A stretch of DNA of 34,173 nt from an uncultured beta proteobacterium (GCA_903821335.1 CAIJKV010000084.1:1-34173), one strand, 5' to 3'; positions 8,249-17,095 are shown, counted from the first letter of the stretch. The notes: generated from the sequence alone by a model not told the origin. Numbers and translations are program-made.

Positions 8249-9151
8249 ATGTCCAGCATCAACGCCAAAACGTACCTCCCGGCGTTGCCCCAACAGGTTG
8301 CCTTTCTGGGCCTGGGCGTCATGGGCTTGCCCATGGCGGGGCACCTGGCCAAAGCCGGACATGACGTCACGGTCTACAACCGCAGTGCCGGCAAAGCCCA
8401 GGCCTGGGTCAGCGAGTTTGGCGGGCGGGTCGCCGCCACACCCCGCGAAGCCGCTCTGCAAGCCCAGATCGTGTTTTCCTGTGTCGGCAACGACGAGGAC
8501 TTGCGAAGCATCGTGCTGGGCGCTGACGGTGCCTTTGCCGGCATGCAGCCTGGTGCCACCTACGTGGATCACACCACGGCCTCTGCCTCTGTCGCGCGTG
8601 AACTGCATGTCGTAGCCGAAAAAATGGGACTGCGTTTTATCGATGCACCGGTTTCGGGTGGCCAGGCAGGCGCGATCAACGGCATGCTGACGGTGATGTG
8701 TGGTGGCGACGCCAGCGACTTTTCGCCGGTGCAGGACGTGATTGCTGCATTTGCACGCGCCGTGACCCTGGTCGGGCCCGTCGGTGCCGGTCAGTTGGCC
8801 AAAATGGTCAATCAGATTTGCATCGCAGGCTTGGTACAGGGGCTGTCCGAAGGTATTGCCTTCGGACAGGCCGCTGGCCTGGACATGAAGCAGGTTCTGG
8901 ACGTCATCAGCAAAGGCGCCGCGCAGAGCTGGCAGATGGAAAACCGCGGTGCCACGATGGTTGATGGAAAGTTCGACTTCGGGTTTGCGGTTGACTGGAT
9001 GCGCAAGGACCTGAGTCTGGTCATGGACGAATCGCGTCGCAATGGCGCCCGCGTCCCGGTCACGGCACTGGTTGATCAGTTTTACGCCGATGTTCAAAAG
9101 ATGGGCGGAGCCCGCTGGGATACGTCAAGCCTGATCAAGCGACTGACGTAA
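8249..9151 (+). CDS. NAD(P)-dependent beta-hydroxyacid dehydrogenase (3-hydroxyisobutyrate dehydrogenase family)
   Basis: The family oxidises beta-hydroxyacids such as 3-hydroxyisobutyrate, or reduces tartronate semialdehyde, with NAD(P). The 300-residue product shows the Rossmann motif GLGVMGLPMA (residues 21-30), the substrate-binding DAPVSGG at 132-138 and the catalytic lysine region GQLAKMVNQ with Lys185, followed by the all-helical C-terminal domain. Length is normal. The specific substrate (3-hydroxyisobutyrate, glyoxylate/tartronate semialdehyde, sulfolactaldehyde) cannot be chosen from these motifs. It starts three bases behind the tctA stop and so is translated from the same transcript; the pair suggests that the transporter brings in a carboxylate that this enzyme, or its pathway, processes. 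A terminator follows at 9181-9211. Confidence 0.9.
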   Translation: MSSINAKTYLPALPQQVAFLGLGVMGLPMAGHLAKAGHDVTVYNRSAGKAQAWVSEFGGRVAATPREAALQAQIVFSCVGNDEDLRSIVLGADGAFAGMQPGATYVDHTTASASVARELHVVAEKMGLRFIDAPVSGGQAGAINGMLTVMCGGDASDFSPVQDVIAAFARAVTLVGPVGAGQLAKMVNQICIAGLVQGLSEGIAFGQAAGLDMKQVLDVISKGAAQSWQMENRGATMVDGKFDFGFAVDWMRKDLSLVMDESRRNGARVPVTALVDQFYADVQKMGGARWDTSSLIKRLT

Positions 9152-9180
9152 ATCGACAGTTTCGTCAGGTGCAAGTCAAC

Positions 9181-9211
9181 AGGCAGTGCGTCAGCAGCAC
9201 TGCCTTTTTTT
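9181..9211 (+). terminator. Rho-independent terminator of the tctBA-dehydrogenase operon
   Basis: A perfect 9-bp stem AGGCAGTGC/GCACTGCCT with a seven-base loop is followed by a run of seven T (9205-9211). It ends the rightward transcript before the convergent rppH. Confidence 0.93.
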
Positions 9212-9231
9212 ATGTGCGCCGCTCTCGGATA

Positions 9232-9810
9232 TCACCCGGTGCGTTGCAGCACCGGATCCGGCTCGTTTTGCAACCCTGCAGTGTCATCGGGGTGGCTGCC
9301 CGGCATGCATTGGCGCAAAAAACGTGTTTCGTGGGGGCGCCGGAAGATCAGGGGCGACAATTCATTCAGGGCCAAGGTGTATACCTGGCGCTTGAATTCA
9401 ATGACGGCCTCAAGGGAAACCCAGTAGTGGCTCCAGCGCCAGGCGTCGAACTCAGGATGATGCGTCGCGCGCAACTGCACATCGGAGTCTCGTCCGATCA
9501 TGCGCAGCAAAAACCAGATCTGTTTTTGCCCTTTGTAATGCCCACGCGACTCGCGCCGGATAAAAGTATCCGGCACCTCGTAGCGCAACCACTCCCGTGT
9601 GCGTCCCAGAATGCGGACATGCTCAGGTCGTAAACCGACCTCTTCATAAAGCTCGCGAAACATGGCTTGAACCGGGCTTTCGCCGTGGTTGATCCCACCC
9701 TGCGGGAACTGCCAAGCATGTTCCCGTATCCGCTTACCCCAAAAGACCTCATTTTTTTGATTAACGAGGATGATGCCGACATTGGGACGGTAGCCTTCGC
9801 GATCAAGCAT
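9232..9810 (-). CDS. rppH: RNA pyrophosphohydrolase RppH (Nudix)
   Basis: RppH removes pyrophosphate from the 5' triphosphate end of mRNA, which starts RNase E-dependent decay. The 192-residue product opens [17 protein letters not shown], the typical RppH start, and contains a complete Nudix box at residues 38-60 (GGINHGE...REL YEEVGL pattern), with the metal-binding glutamates at 53, 56 and 57. The downstream WFLLRM and FDAWRW stretches also fit. ATG 9810 has GGGAG six bases upstream; the reading from 9831 adds seven unlikely residues. The C-terminal tail of about 30 residues is longer than the Nudix core and looks disordered, as often in betaproteobacterial copies. The gene is divergent from proS; a TATAAT on the minus strand (9851-9846) is a candidate -10. 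Confidence 0.94.
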   Translation of the reverse strand: MLDREGYRPNVGIILVNQKNEVFWGKRIREHAWQFPQGGINHGESPVQAMFRELYEEVGLRPEHVRILGRTREWLRYEVPDTFIRRESRGHYKGQKQIWFLLRMIGRDSDVQLRATHHPEFDAWRWSHYWVSLEAVIEFKRQVYTLALNELSPLIFRRPHETRFLRQCMPGSHPDDTAGLQNEPDPVLQRTG

Positions 9811-9896
9811 GGCCACTCCCAGCGAATTCAATACAATTGCATTTGATTATACGTATCTGTCGGGTTTTTTGCCCTAATCATATTTAGTATCCATTC

Positions 9897-11630
9897 ATGC
9901 GCGCATCCGCCTTTCATATCAATACCATCAAAGAAGCCCCCAACGACGCCGAGATCGCCAGTCACCGACTGATGATGCGCGCGGGCATGATCCGCAAGCT
10001 CGCGGGCGGCATCTACAGCTACATGCCTCTCGGTTTGCGCGTGATACGCAAGATTGAGAAAATCATCCGTGAAGAAATGAACGCCGCCGGTGCGCTGGAA
10101 CTGCTCATGCCAGTGGTTCAGCCGGCCGAGCTCTGGGTTGAATCCGGGCGCTGGGAACAATACGGCCCTGAACTGCTTCGCATGAAAGACCGCCACGGTC
10201 GCGATTTTGTGCTGCAGCCGACCTCGGAAGAAGTCATCACGGACATCGCTCGCAACGAAATCCAGAGCTGGCGGCAACTGCCTGTGAATTTCTATCACAT
10301 CCAGACGAAATTCCGCGATGAGCGACGCCCACGCTTTGGCGTCATGCGTGGTCGTGAATTCACGATGAAGGATGCCTATTCCTTCGATCGTGACGTGGCG
10401 GGCGCCCAGAAAAGTTACGAAATCATGTTCGCGGCCTACATGAAGATATTCAACCGTATGGGTCTGACTTTCCGGGCCGTCTCGGCTGACACGGGCTCCA
10501 TTGGCGGCTCACAAAGCCATGAGTTCCAGGTGATCGCCGACATTGGCGAAGACCTGATTGTGTATGACCCCGCCTCGGACTATGCCGCCAACATCGAACT
10601 GGCGGTGGCGCCTTGCCTGATTGAGGCACGATCGGTTCCGGGAGCCATCATGCAGTCCGTCGCAACGCCTGGTGCCGCCAAGTGCGAGCTTGTGGCCGAG
10701 CAGCTCGGCCTGCCGCTTTCACAGACCGTCAAATCGATTGTGCTGGCGACGGACCCCACGAAGGGACCTGCTCAGATATGGCTGCTGCTCATCCGCGGCG
10801 ACCACGAATTGAACGAGATCAAGGTCGGCAAAATTGAAGGGCTGAACGCCGGATTCCGGTTTGCCACCGAGCCCGAGATTCTTGAACACTTCGGCTGCAA
10901 GCCTGGCTATCTCGGTCCAGTCGGCATGATCAAGCCCGTCCAGATTATCGCCGACACGACGGTGGCCAACATGCACGACTTCGTCTGCGGCGCCAACCAG
11001 GAAGATGCACACCTGACTGGTGTCAACTGGGCACGCGACCTGCCCGAACCGTCGCTGGTGACTGATTTGCGCAACGTGGTCGAGGGTGACATGGCCCCCT
11101 CAGGTAAAGGCGGCCTGGCCATTCAGCGCGGCATTGAAGTCGGTCATGTTTTCTATCTGGGCACAAAATACTCCGAAGCCCTCAAGGCCACGTTCCTGAA
11201 CGAGAATGGCAAGCCGGCTCTCATGGAAATGGGCTGCTACGGCATCGGCGTGACCCGAATCGTGGGTGCTGCCATCGAACAGAACCATGACGACCGTGGC
11301 ATCATCTGGCCAAGAGCCATCGCGCCATTCGAGGTTGTCATCTGCGCAGTGGGCTGGGGCAAGAGCGAAGCCGTGCGCCGCGCAGCCGAGTCGATCTACA
11401 CCGATCTGCTGGCGCATGGCGTCGATGTCATCCTGGATGACCGCGACCTGCGCCCTGGCATCATGTTCGCCGAGTGGGAGCTCATCGGCCCCCCGGTGCG
11501 CATCACCGTTGGCGAGCGCGGGCTCAATGATGGGGTGATCGAGCTGCTGTCACGCAAAGACACCGAAGCCAGCCGCGTCGCTCTGGCAGATGGCGTGCAA
11601 GAAACACTGAAACGCCTCGGGACGGCCTGA
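9897..11630 (+). CDS. proS: Prolyl-tRNA synthetase
   Basis: ProRS charges tRNA-Pro with proline in the cytosol. The 577-residue product is the bacterial long type (E. coli about 572): class II motif 1 region near residues 40-90, motif 2 [21 protein letters not shown] (broken as [15 protein letters not shown] and EFTMKD) around 138-158, an inserted YbaK-like editing domain at about 225-400, motif 3 [14 protein letters not shown] near 445-458, and a C-terminal anticodon-binding domain. Its activity supports TolA downstream, which contains a 15-proline run. It is followed after four bases by the ybgC GTG, so it probably heads the ybgC-tol-pal transcript. Start ATG 9897 has no clear Shine-Dalgarno, but the N-terminus [20 protein letters not shown] matches the family. 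Confidence 0.97.
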   Translation: MRASAFHINTIKEAPNDAEIASHRLMMRAGMIRKLAGGIYSYMPLGLRVIRKIEKIIREEMNAAGALELLMPVVQPAELWVESGRWEQYGPELLRMKDRHGRDFVLQPTSEEVITDIARNEIQSWRQLPVNFYHIQTKFRDERRPRFGVMRGREFTMKDAYSFDRDVAGAQKSYEIMFAAYMKIFNRMGLTFRAVSADTGSIGGSQSHEFQVIADIGEDLIVYDPASDYAANIELAVAPCLIEARSVPGAIMQSVATPGAAKCELVAEQLGLPLSQTVKSIVLATDPTKGPAQIWLLLIRGDHELNEIKVGKIEGLNAGFRFATEPEILEHFGCKPGYLGPVGMIKPVQIIADTTVANMHDFVCGANQEDAHLTGVNWARDLPEPSLVTDLRNVVEGDMAPSGKGGLAIQRGIEVGHVFYLGTKYSEALKATFLNENGKPALMEMGCYGIGVTRIVGAAIEQNHDDRGIIWPRAIAPFEVVICAVGWGKSEAVRRAAESIYTDLLAHGVDVILDDRDLRPGIMFAEWELIGPPVRITVGERGLNDGVIELLSRKDTEASRVALADGVQETLKRLGTA

Positions 11631-11634
11631 GAGC

Positions 11635-12087
11635 GTGCGCACGCGACAACTGGCGCGAGGCTCGCTGCCCCCTGTCGGTCTCGACCACCGCCTGGACGTC
11701 CGTGTCTACTACGAAGATACGGACGTGGGCGGGGTCGTCTATTACGCCAATTATCTGAAGTTCATGGAACGGGGCCGCACAGAGTGGCTAAGGTCCGCAG
11801 GAATCAACCAGTCCGAGGTCGCCCGGGACACGGGTCGCGTGTTTGTCGTGGCTGGCCTGGATATCCGCTACCTGAAGCCGGCACGACTCGATGACACGTT
11901 GACAATTTGTAGTCAGGTCACACGGTTGGGACGCGCTTCGTTACACTTCGCGCAGCGGATTTCGCGCCAGGGGGAACTGTTAACCGACAGCAACGTCCAA
12001 CTGGGTTGCGTGGATACAGTTACTATGCGAGCTGCCCCGATACCGGAATTCGTGCGGTCAAAATTTGCAGCAATCATTCAGGAATAA
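11635..12087 (+). CDS. ybgC: Acyl-CoA thioesterase YbgC of the tol-pal operon
   Basis: YbgC is a hotdog-fold thioesterase acting on acyl-CoA/acyl-ACP at the inner membrane and is conserved as the first gene of tol-pal operons. The 150-residue product carries the signature YYEDTDVGGVVYYANYLKF at residues 25-43, whose aspartates form the active site, followed by MERGRTEWLR. The start is a GTG at 11635, four bases behind the proS stop, since no earlier or nearby ATG in frame gives a full domain; GAGAG immediately before it is a modest ribosome site. The first 15 residues are not part of the hotdog fold, so a later start (for example an alternative codon) is possible. Confidence 0.93.
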   Translation: MRTRQLARGSLPPVGLDHRLDVRVYYEDTDVGGVVYYANYLKFMERGRTEWLRSAGINQSEVARDTGRVFVVAGLDIRYLKPARLDDTLTICSQVTRLGRASLHFAQRISRQGELLTDSNVQLGCVDTVTMRAAPIPEFVRSKFAAIIQE

Positions 12088-12090
12088 CTG

Positions 12091-12771
12091 ATGCCAACAA
12101 CCTCTGACATGTCGATGCTTACGCTGGTCATGAATGCCAGCGTGCCTGTGCAGCTGATCATGCTCCTGCTCGTCGTCGTCTCGGTCCTTTCGTGGACCTT
12201 CATTTTCAGCAAGCGCTCAGCCATTAAAAAGGCCCTGACCCAAACGCGTCGCTTTGAAGACGATTTCTGGTCGGGTGGTGACCTGGCCGTGCTGCACCAG
12301 TCCATTTCCACCCGTCGGGCCGAACAGGGTGCGCTGGCACGTATTTTTGATGCCGGCATGACCGAATTCATGAAAGCACGCCGTTCAGGCAGCGCACCCG
12401 AACTGACACCTACGCTTGATGGTGCCCGCAGAGCCATGCGGGCCGCCTACCAGCGCGAAATGGACGAACTGGAGTCGCACCTGAACTTTCTGGCGTCAAC
12501 TGGCTCGGTCAGCCCGTACGTCGGTCTCCTGGGCACGGTCTGGGGCATCATGCACGCATTCGTGGGCCTGGCCAACGTACAGCAGGCCACGTTAGCCTCG
12601 GTTGCGCCCGGCATCGCCGAAGCCCTGATCGCCACGGCAATCGGCCTGTTCGCCGCCATCCCGGCGGTGGTCGCCTATAACCGCTACACCCATGACATCG
12701 ACCGTCTGTCGATCAGGTTTGAAACGTTTGTTGACGAATTCCTGAACATTCTGCAACGGCAGGTGCGCTAA
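12091..12771 (+). CDS. tolQ: Tol-Pal inner-membrane motor subunit TolQ
   Basis: TolQ, with TolR, forms the proton-driven motor in the inner membrane that energises TolA during cell constriction. The 226-residue product has three transmembrane segments, at about residues 18-38, 134-158 and 170-192, with the long cytosolic loop between the first and second. The second and third carry the MotA/ExbB/TolQ signature GLLGTVWGIMHAF and IAEALIATAIGLFAAIPAVVAYN. The ATG at 12091 lies three bases after the ybgC stop with AGGA upstream. Its stop shares one base with the tolR start (TAATG). Confidence 0.96.
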   Translation: MPTTSDMSMLTLVMNASVPVQLIMLLLVVVSVLSWTFIFSKRSAIKKALTQTRRFEDDFWSGGDLAVLHQSISTRRAEQGALARIFDAGMTEFMKARRSGSAPELTPTLDGARRAMRAAYQREMDELESHLNFLASTGSVSPYVGLLGTVWGIMHAFVGLANVQQATLASVAPGIAEALIATAIGLFAAIPAVVAYNRYTHDIDRLSIRFETFVDEFLNILQRQVR

Positions 12772-13235
12772 TGTCCTCGGTTCGATCGAGTTCGGGGCGT
12801 GGGGGCAGGCGCCTGAAAAACGAAATCAATGTCGTACCGTACATCGACGTGATGCTCGTGTTGTTGGTGATTTTTATGGTCACCGCGCCCCTGATCACGC
12901 CAGGCGTCATCGAGTTACCTTCGGTCGGGCAAGCAGCCAACATCGCGGCCACGCCGATCGAGATTCAGATCGCGGAAGACGGATCGATTTCGTGGCGCAA
13001 ACGTGAAGCGGGTTCGACCAACAAGCCCGTGGAACGTAATGCCCTTGCACAAACCATCTTGTCGCAAATGACGCCCGATCAGCCGGTGGTCATTGCCGCA
13101 GATGGAAAAGTACCCTACGAATCCGTAATGAAGGTCATGGATGACCTGCGTTCGAACGGCATCACCAAGCTTGGCCTGCTAGTTGACCAGAAAGGCTCCG
13201 GCACGACCAAACCGGCAAAACCCGCCAAACGTTAA
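12771..13235 (+). CDS. tolR: Tol-Pal inner-membrane motor subunit TolR
   Basis: TolR is the single-span partner of TolQ; proton flow through its transmembrane helix moves the TolA-coupled motor. The 154-residue product has a short basic cytosolic start, the helix at about 22-42 (PYIDVMLVLLVIFMVTAP) with Asp26 aligned with the essential Asp23 of E. coli TolR, and a periplasmic ExbD-like domain ending in a Lys/Pro tail. The tail KPAKPAKR is slightly longer than usual. It overlaps tolQ by one base, which indicates translational coupling. Confidence 0.96.
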   Translation: MSSVRSSSGRGGRRLKNEINVVPYIDVMLVLLVIFMVTAPLITPGVIELPSVGQAANIAATPIEIQIAEDGSISWRKREAGSTNKPVERNALAQTILSQMTPDQPVVIAADGKVPYESVMKVMDDLRSNGITKLGLLVDQKGSGTTKPAKPAKR

Positions 13236-13275
13236 AGACCCTCGCGCATACACCTCTGCGCACTTTGCTTCATTC

Positions 13276-14388
13276 ATGACACAACGCCACGTCTCCGTTC
13301 CACGCGGTCCCATTTTGCCTCCCAGGCAGTCGGTCAACTGGCGCGCGTTCGCAATGGCTCTGGTCGCGCACGGGCTCCTGGTTCTGATGCTGGTGCTGGG
13401 TCTCGACTGGAAAACCGAGGCGCCTGGGCCACTGCAGGTCGAACTCTGGGCAAACGGCAACAGTCCTGTCAGTCCGCCCCCGGCCGCAAGCAAGCCTGAG
13501 CCAAAACCCGAACCCAAGCCAGTGACGCAGCCTGAGCCTGAACCACCTCCTCCACCTCCTCCACCGCCGCCACCACCGCCGCCACCTGCGCCAGAGGTCG
13601 TGGCCGCCGCCACACCCAAGCCCGAGGTCGATCCCGAGATTGCCCTGGAGCAAGAGCGCAAGCGCCGCGTCGAGCAAGAGCGTGTCGAGCGTGAGAAAGC
13701 TGAAAAGATAGCCGCTGAAAAAAAGGCCCTGGAGGAACGCAAGGAACTCGAACGCATCAAGCATGAGCGCGAGGCGGCTGAGAAAAAAGAGCGCGAACGC
13801 CTTGACCTGGAGCGCCGTGAATTCGACCGCCGCGAAACCGAGAAAAAGGCCAGGGAAGAGGCGACACGAAAGGCCGCCGAGAAAGCCATAGCCGAAAAGA
13901 AAGAAAAAGAAGAAGCCGAGAAAAAAGCCAAGGAAGAAACAGCCAAGAAAGTCGCTGCGGAAAAAGCCGCAGCCGAGAAAAAGGCCAAGGATGATGCCGC
14001 CAAGAAAGCGGCGGCAGACCAGGCGCTCAGAGATGCTTTTCGTAATGACGCGATGGGTGCGGCCGGCATTCCGGGCGGCACCGCTGACCGCAATCAGGCG
14101 GGTGGTGGCAAGGACTCGGGCTACGCCGGCAAGATTCGTGCCTGTATTCAGCCAGGCGTTTCGTTTCCAAGCCCTGCGCGCAGCGGATCGAACAATCCTA
14201 TTGTGCAGTATCGGGTGCAGTTAAAATCAGATGGAACGGTTTCTGGGGTTAACCTGCTGAAATCCTCCGGCAACGCCGGATTTGACCGTGCGGTTGACAC
14301 TGGCATACGCCGCTGCACACCATTCCCCAAGCCAACATCGGGTGGTTACCCGTCGTATATCGACGTGAACTACCAAATGTACGATTGA
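13276..14388 (+). CDS. tolA: Tol-Pal system protein TolA
   Basis: TolA spans the periplasm and connects the TolQR motor to TolB/Pal at the outer membrane. From ATG 13276 (MTQRHV) the product has 370 residues: a membrane anchor at about 24-44, a proline-rich stretch with 15 consecutive prolines at 90-104, a long charged Ala/Glu/Lys helix at about 120-265 and a C-terminal TolA-III domain from about 285, with Cys290 and Cys347 suited to the domain disulfide and an end at YQMYD. An in-frame ATG at 13183 would overlap tolR by 53 bp and add a polar extension before the anchor; I prefer 13276, though its Shine-Dalgarno is poor. Low-complexity domains make sequence matches unreliable, but the layout and neighbours are decisive. 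Confidence 0.92.
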   Translation: MTQRHVSVPRGPILPPRQSVNWRAFAMALVAHGLLVLMLVLGLDWKTEAPGPLQVELWANGNSPVSPPPAASKPEPKPEPKPVTQPEPEPPPPPPPPPPPPPPPAPEVVAAATPKPEVDPEIALEQERKRRVEQERVEREKAEKIAAEKKALEERKELERIKHEREAAEKKERERLDLERREFDRRETEKKAREEATRKAAEKAIAEKKEKEEAEKKAKEETAKKVAAEKAAAEKKAKDDAAKKAAADQALRDAFRNDAMGAAGIPGGTADRNQAGGGKDSGYAGKIRACIQPGVSFPSPARSGSNNPIVQYRVQLKSDGTVSGVNLLKSSGNAGFDRAVDTGIRRCTPFPKPTSGGYPSYIDVNYQMYD

Positions 14389-14404
14389 CAGGAGATTTCC
14401 ATCC

Positions 14405-15736
14405 ATGAAGTTTGAGCGACCAAGTGACAGCCAGACGGCAAACCCCGCAACCGGGTCCAGTGCGCGCAAGTTCTGGGTGACAGCCTTGCTTTGTGTTGGA
14501 GCACTGTTGACCGGCACGCTCGCCCAGGCGCAACTGCGCGTCGACATTTCCGGAACGGGCGCACAGCAATACCCGGTCGCGATCGCCGATTTCAGCGGCG
14601 AGCCCGCTGGCAAGCAGATTGCCGAGGTCATCCGTGCCGACTTGACCCGTTCGGGTCAGTTCAAACTGATCAACGCGACCGGTGCAGCCCTCACTGTCGA
14701 CACGCCTATCGCGTACGATGAATGGCGTTCGCGTGGGGCGGACTTTATCGCTTACGGCACGGTTGTCCATGGCGCAGACGGTCGCTACGACGTGCGCTAT
14801 CGCCTGGGCGACACAATCAAGAAAGGCCAGCTCGACGGGGTTGCGTTTTCCGGAACGGACAAAGAACTGCGCCGCATCGCGCACCAGATCGCAGACCGTA
14901 TCTATGAAAAAATCACGGGCATCAAGGGTGTGTTTGCAACACGGATTGCCTACGTCCTGAAACAGGGCAATACCTACGAACTGCAGATCGCAGACGCCGA
15001 CGGACAGAATCCGCAAGTGGCACTGCGCTCGCGCGAACCGGTCATTTCACCGGCCTGGTCACCTGACGGCACACGCCTGGCCTACGTGAGCTTTGAATCC
15101 GGCAAGCCAGTGGTCTATGTCCATCACCTTGCAACCAGCAAGCGCGTGCCTGTGGCGAACTACAAGGGCAACAACTCGGCACCAGCCTGGTCGCCCGACG
15201 GCAACACACTGGCGGTCGTCCTGACGCGCGATGGCTTGTCCCAGATTTATGTCGTGAATGCCAATGATGGTGGCGGCCTGCGCCGCGTGACGCGCTCGCC
15301 CCTCATTGATACTGAACCTGCATTCAGTGCCGATGGGAAATCTCTATATTTCACCAGTGACCGTAGCGGTAGCCCCCAGATTTACCAAGTTGGACTCGAT
15401 GGAGGAGAGCCAAAACGCATAACTTTCAACGGCGGTTACAATATATCACCTCGAGTTTCTCCAGATGGCAAAACTTTGCTGACCGTAACGCGGCGTGATG
15501 GTACATACCGGATCGCCTCATTGAATCTGGCGACCGGCTCTGAAACCCTCCTGACTGAAGGTCGGGATGACCAGTCACCAAGCTTCGCGCCCAACGGAAT
15601 GCAAGTGTTGTATGCCGCCACGCAGTCCGGACGAAGTGTCTTGGCAGGCGTTTCCAGCGATGGTCGGGTCCGTCAGACACTATCTGTCCTCAACGGCGAA
15701 ATACGAGAGCCCACCTGGGGCCCCTTTACTCAATAA
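14405..15736 (+). CDS. tolB: Tol-Pal system protein TolB (periplasmic beta-propeller)
   Basis: TolB is a periplasmic protein that binds Pal and TolA and controls Pal mobility at the division site. The 443-residue product has a long N-region of about 21 polar residues before a hydrophobic segment (23-40) ending AQA, a Sec signal. The mature protein starts with the TolB N-terminal domain (LRVDISGTG, then the AIADFSG stretch) and continues as a six-bladed propeller with repeated SPDGTRLAY/SPDGNTLAV/SADGKSLYF/SPDGKTLL motifs. AGGAG lies ten bases before ATG 14405. It lies 16 bp behind tolA and 30 bp before pal. Confidence 0.97.
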   Translation: MKFERPSDSQTANPATGSSARKFWVTALLCVGALLTGTLAQAQLRVDISGTGAQQYPVAIADFSGEPAGKQIAEVIRADLTRSGQFKLINATGAALTVDTPIAYDEWRSRGADFIAYGTVVHGADGRYDVRYRLGDTIKKGQLDGVAFSGTDKELRRIAHQIADRIYEKITGIKGVFATRIAYVLKQGNTYELQIADADGQNPQVALRSREPVISPAWSPDGTRLAYVSFESGKPVVYVHHLATSKRVPVANYKGNNSAPAWSPDGNTLAVVLTRDGLSQIYVVNANDGGGLRRVTRSPLIDTEPAFSADGKSLYFTSDRSGSPQIYQVGLDGGEPKRITFNGGYNISPRVSPDGKTLLTVTRRDGTYRIASLNLATGSETLLTEGRDDQSPSFAPNGMQVLYAATQSGRSVLAGVSSDGRVRQTLSVLNGEIREPTWGPFTQ

Positions 15737-15766
15737 TTGTTTGAATCTTCCATCCAAGGAAATGTC

Positions 15767-16258
15767 ATGATCGCGCGCATTGCAAAAGTATTTACCGCTG
15801 TTTTGATGGTTGCCACACTGGCAGCTTGTAGCTCTGTTGATCTGGACGACAAGTCCAAGGATGCCAACGCTGGTGGCGCAGGAACTGGCCAGATCCTTGA
15901 CCCGTTCAATCCACAGAGCATTCTGGCGCAACAGCGTTCGGTCTACTTTGACTTCAACGGCTACTCCGTCAGCGATCAATACCGCAATCTGGTTGAGACC
16001 CACGGTAAGTACCTCGTCAGCGCCCCGCAGCAGCGTGTCGTGATCGAAGGCAACACCGATGCACGTGGCGGTTCAGAATACAACCTGGCCTTGGGTCAGC
16101 GTCGTGCCGAAGCCGTACGTCGCATGTTGACGCTGATTGGCGTGTCTGACACGCAGGTCGAAACCATCAGCTTTGGTAAAGAAAAACCCAAAGCCCTGGG
16201 CGACACGGATGCCGATTTCGCTGAAAACCGTCGTGCAGACTTCAACTACAAGCGTTAA
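15767..16258 (+). CDS. pal: Peptidoglycan-associated lipoprotein Pal
   Basis: Pal is an outer-membrane lipoprotein that binds peptidoglycan and TolB. From ATG 15767 (AAGGA a few bases before it) the product has 163 residues with a lipobox LAAC ending at Cys21, which Lgt modifies, and Ser22 next, compatible with outer-membrane sorting. The OmpA-like domain starts near VYFDFNGY (59-66) and contains GNTDARGG with Asp98 and QRRAEAV with Arg113, the residues that bind diaminopimelate in this family. A reading from a TTG at 15737 would place ten residues before the signal and is rejected. The gene is followed by a GC-rich hairpin. Confidence 0.97.
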   Translation: MIARIAKVFTAVLMVATLAACSSVDLDDKSKDANAGGAGTGQILDPFNPQSILAQQRSVYFDFNGYSVSDQYRNLVETHGKYLVSAPQQRVVIEGNTDARGGSEYNLALGQRRAEAVRRMLTLIGVSDTQVETISFGKEKPKALGDTDADFAENRRADFNYKR

Positions 16259-16283
16259 TCTTCAACCTGTAGCTTGAACCAGA

Positions 16284-16307
16284 CGGGGCGGCTTTCATGC
16301 CGCCCCG
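16284..16307 (+). terminator. GC-rich intercistronic hairpin after pal
   Basis: A perfect 9-bp stem CGGGGCGGC/GCCGCCCCG with loop TTTCAT follows the pal stop by 25 bp. No T-run follows, so it is probably an mRNA-stabilising or attenuating hairpin rather than a full terminator, and cpoB is likely transcribed through it. Confidence 0.55.
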
Positions 16308-16328
16308 CTGCTTGACAGAGGACATTCC

Positions 16329-17024
16329 ATGCGTGTTGTTGCCGTTTTTTTACGCCCCGTCATTTCATGCCTGCTTGTCGCCGGTGCCCTGGTGGCCAGT
16401 CAGCCTGCCAACGCCTTCGCGGACGATGATGCACGGAAAGCCATCCTTGAGTTGCGCCAGCAAATTAAGGCGATGACCGAGGCAAACCAGCGTGCAAGAA
16501 TGCAGCTCTCGGATCAGATTGAGGCGCTTGAGCATGAAGTCACGCGCCTGCGTGGCGACATGGAGCAGGTCGGACGTCCCCAGGGTGGCTCGGGCGCAGC
16601 ATCCGGATCGTCGGGGGCCGCCGCTGCGGCGAGCGAACAGGCCGAAGACCCACGCGAACAATCTGCATACGACGGATCGCTGGAGTTGTTCCGCAAGGGG
16701 CAGTACAAAGAGGCAAGTGAGTCGCTGGCAGCATTCCTGACGCTGTATCCGGACAGCGCGCTGGCGCCGGCTGCGCAGTTTTATGTTGGCAGCAGCCGCT
16801 ATGCGCAAAAGGATTTCAAGGGCGCGATCACGCAATTGCAAGCCATGGTGCAAAAATATCCAACACACCCCAGGTCAGCCGATGCATTGCTGGTCATCGC
16901 CGGCAGCCAGATTGAACTCAACAACCGTCCTGGTGCCAAGACGACCCTGCAGCGCATTGTGAAGGACTACAAGGGCACGCCAGCCGCCGACACAGCCACC
17001 AAGCGCCTGCAACTGCTGCAGTAA
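16329..17024 (+). CDS. cpoB: Cell division coordinator CpoB (YbgF)
   Basis: CpoB is a periplasmic TPR protein that links outer-membrane constriction by Tol-Pal to septal peptidoglycan synthesis by PBP1B. The 231-residue product has a signal peptide (about 1-30, ending ANA), an N-terminal coiled coil at about 38-82 that trimerises in the family, a Gly/Ser/Ala-rich linker at about 85-105, and tetratricopeptide repeats from YDGSLELFRKGQYKEASESL (near 114) to the C-terminus. ATG 16329 has AGAGGA upstream. It is the last gene of the tol-pal block; a terminator follows at 17096-17119. Confidence 0.94.
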   Translation: MRVVAVFLRPVISCLLVAGALVASQPANAFADDDARKAILELRQQIKAMTEANQRARMQLSDQIEALEHEVTRLRGDMEQVGRPQGGSGAASGSSGAAAAASEQAEDPREQSAYDGSLELFRKGQYKEASESLAAFLTLYPDSALAPAAQFYVGSSRYAQKDFKGAITQLQAMVQKYPTHPRSADALLVIAGSQIELNNRPGAKTTLQRIVKDYKGTPAADTATKRLQLLQ

Positions 17025-17095
17025 TCTCGCAGCCCGTTTGTAAGGGTGTCGTGGTTGCGCCTCGCGCGTAGGCATGGGTCATGCGCCCATTCCAG

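Noticed and set aside
7559-9097. 512-residue open frame on the minus strand opposite tctA and the dehydrogenase
   Set aside because: It is rich in His, Gln and Arg without any domain, lies fully antisense to two well-recognised genes, and is expected from codon bias in GC-rich DNA.
13183-13275. Upstream extension of tolA from ATG 13183
   Set aside because: It would overlap tolR by 53 bp and put 31 unlike residues before the membrane anchor.
13501-13600. Possible tandem DNA repeat in tolA (CCN-rich)
   Set aside because: The codons are mixed and no exact unit repeats; it is explained by the proline run in the protein.
13179-14093. 304-residue Ser/Ala/Phe-rich open frame opposite tolA
   Set aside because: Its low complexity is the reverse complement of the Ala/Glu/Lys helix and poly-proline of TolA; no start signal or family fits.
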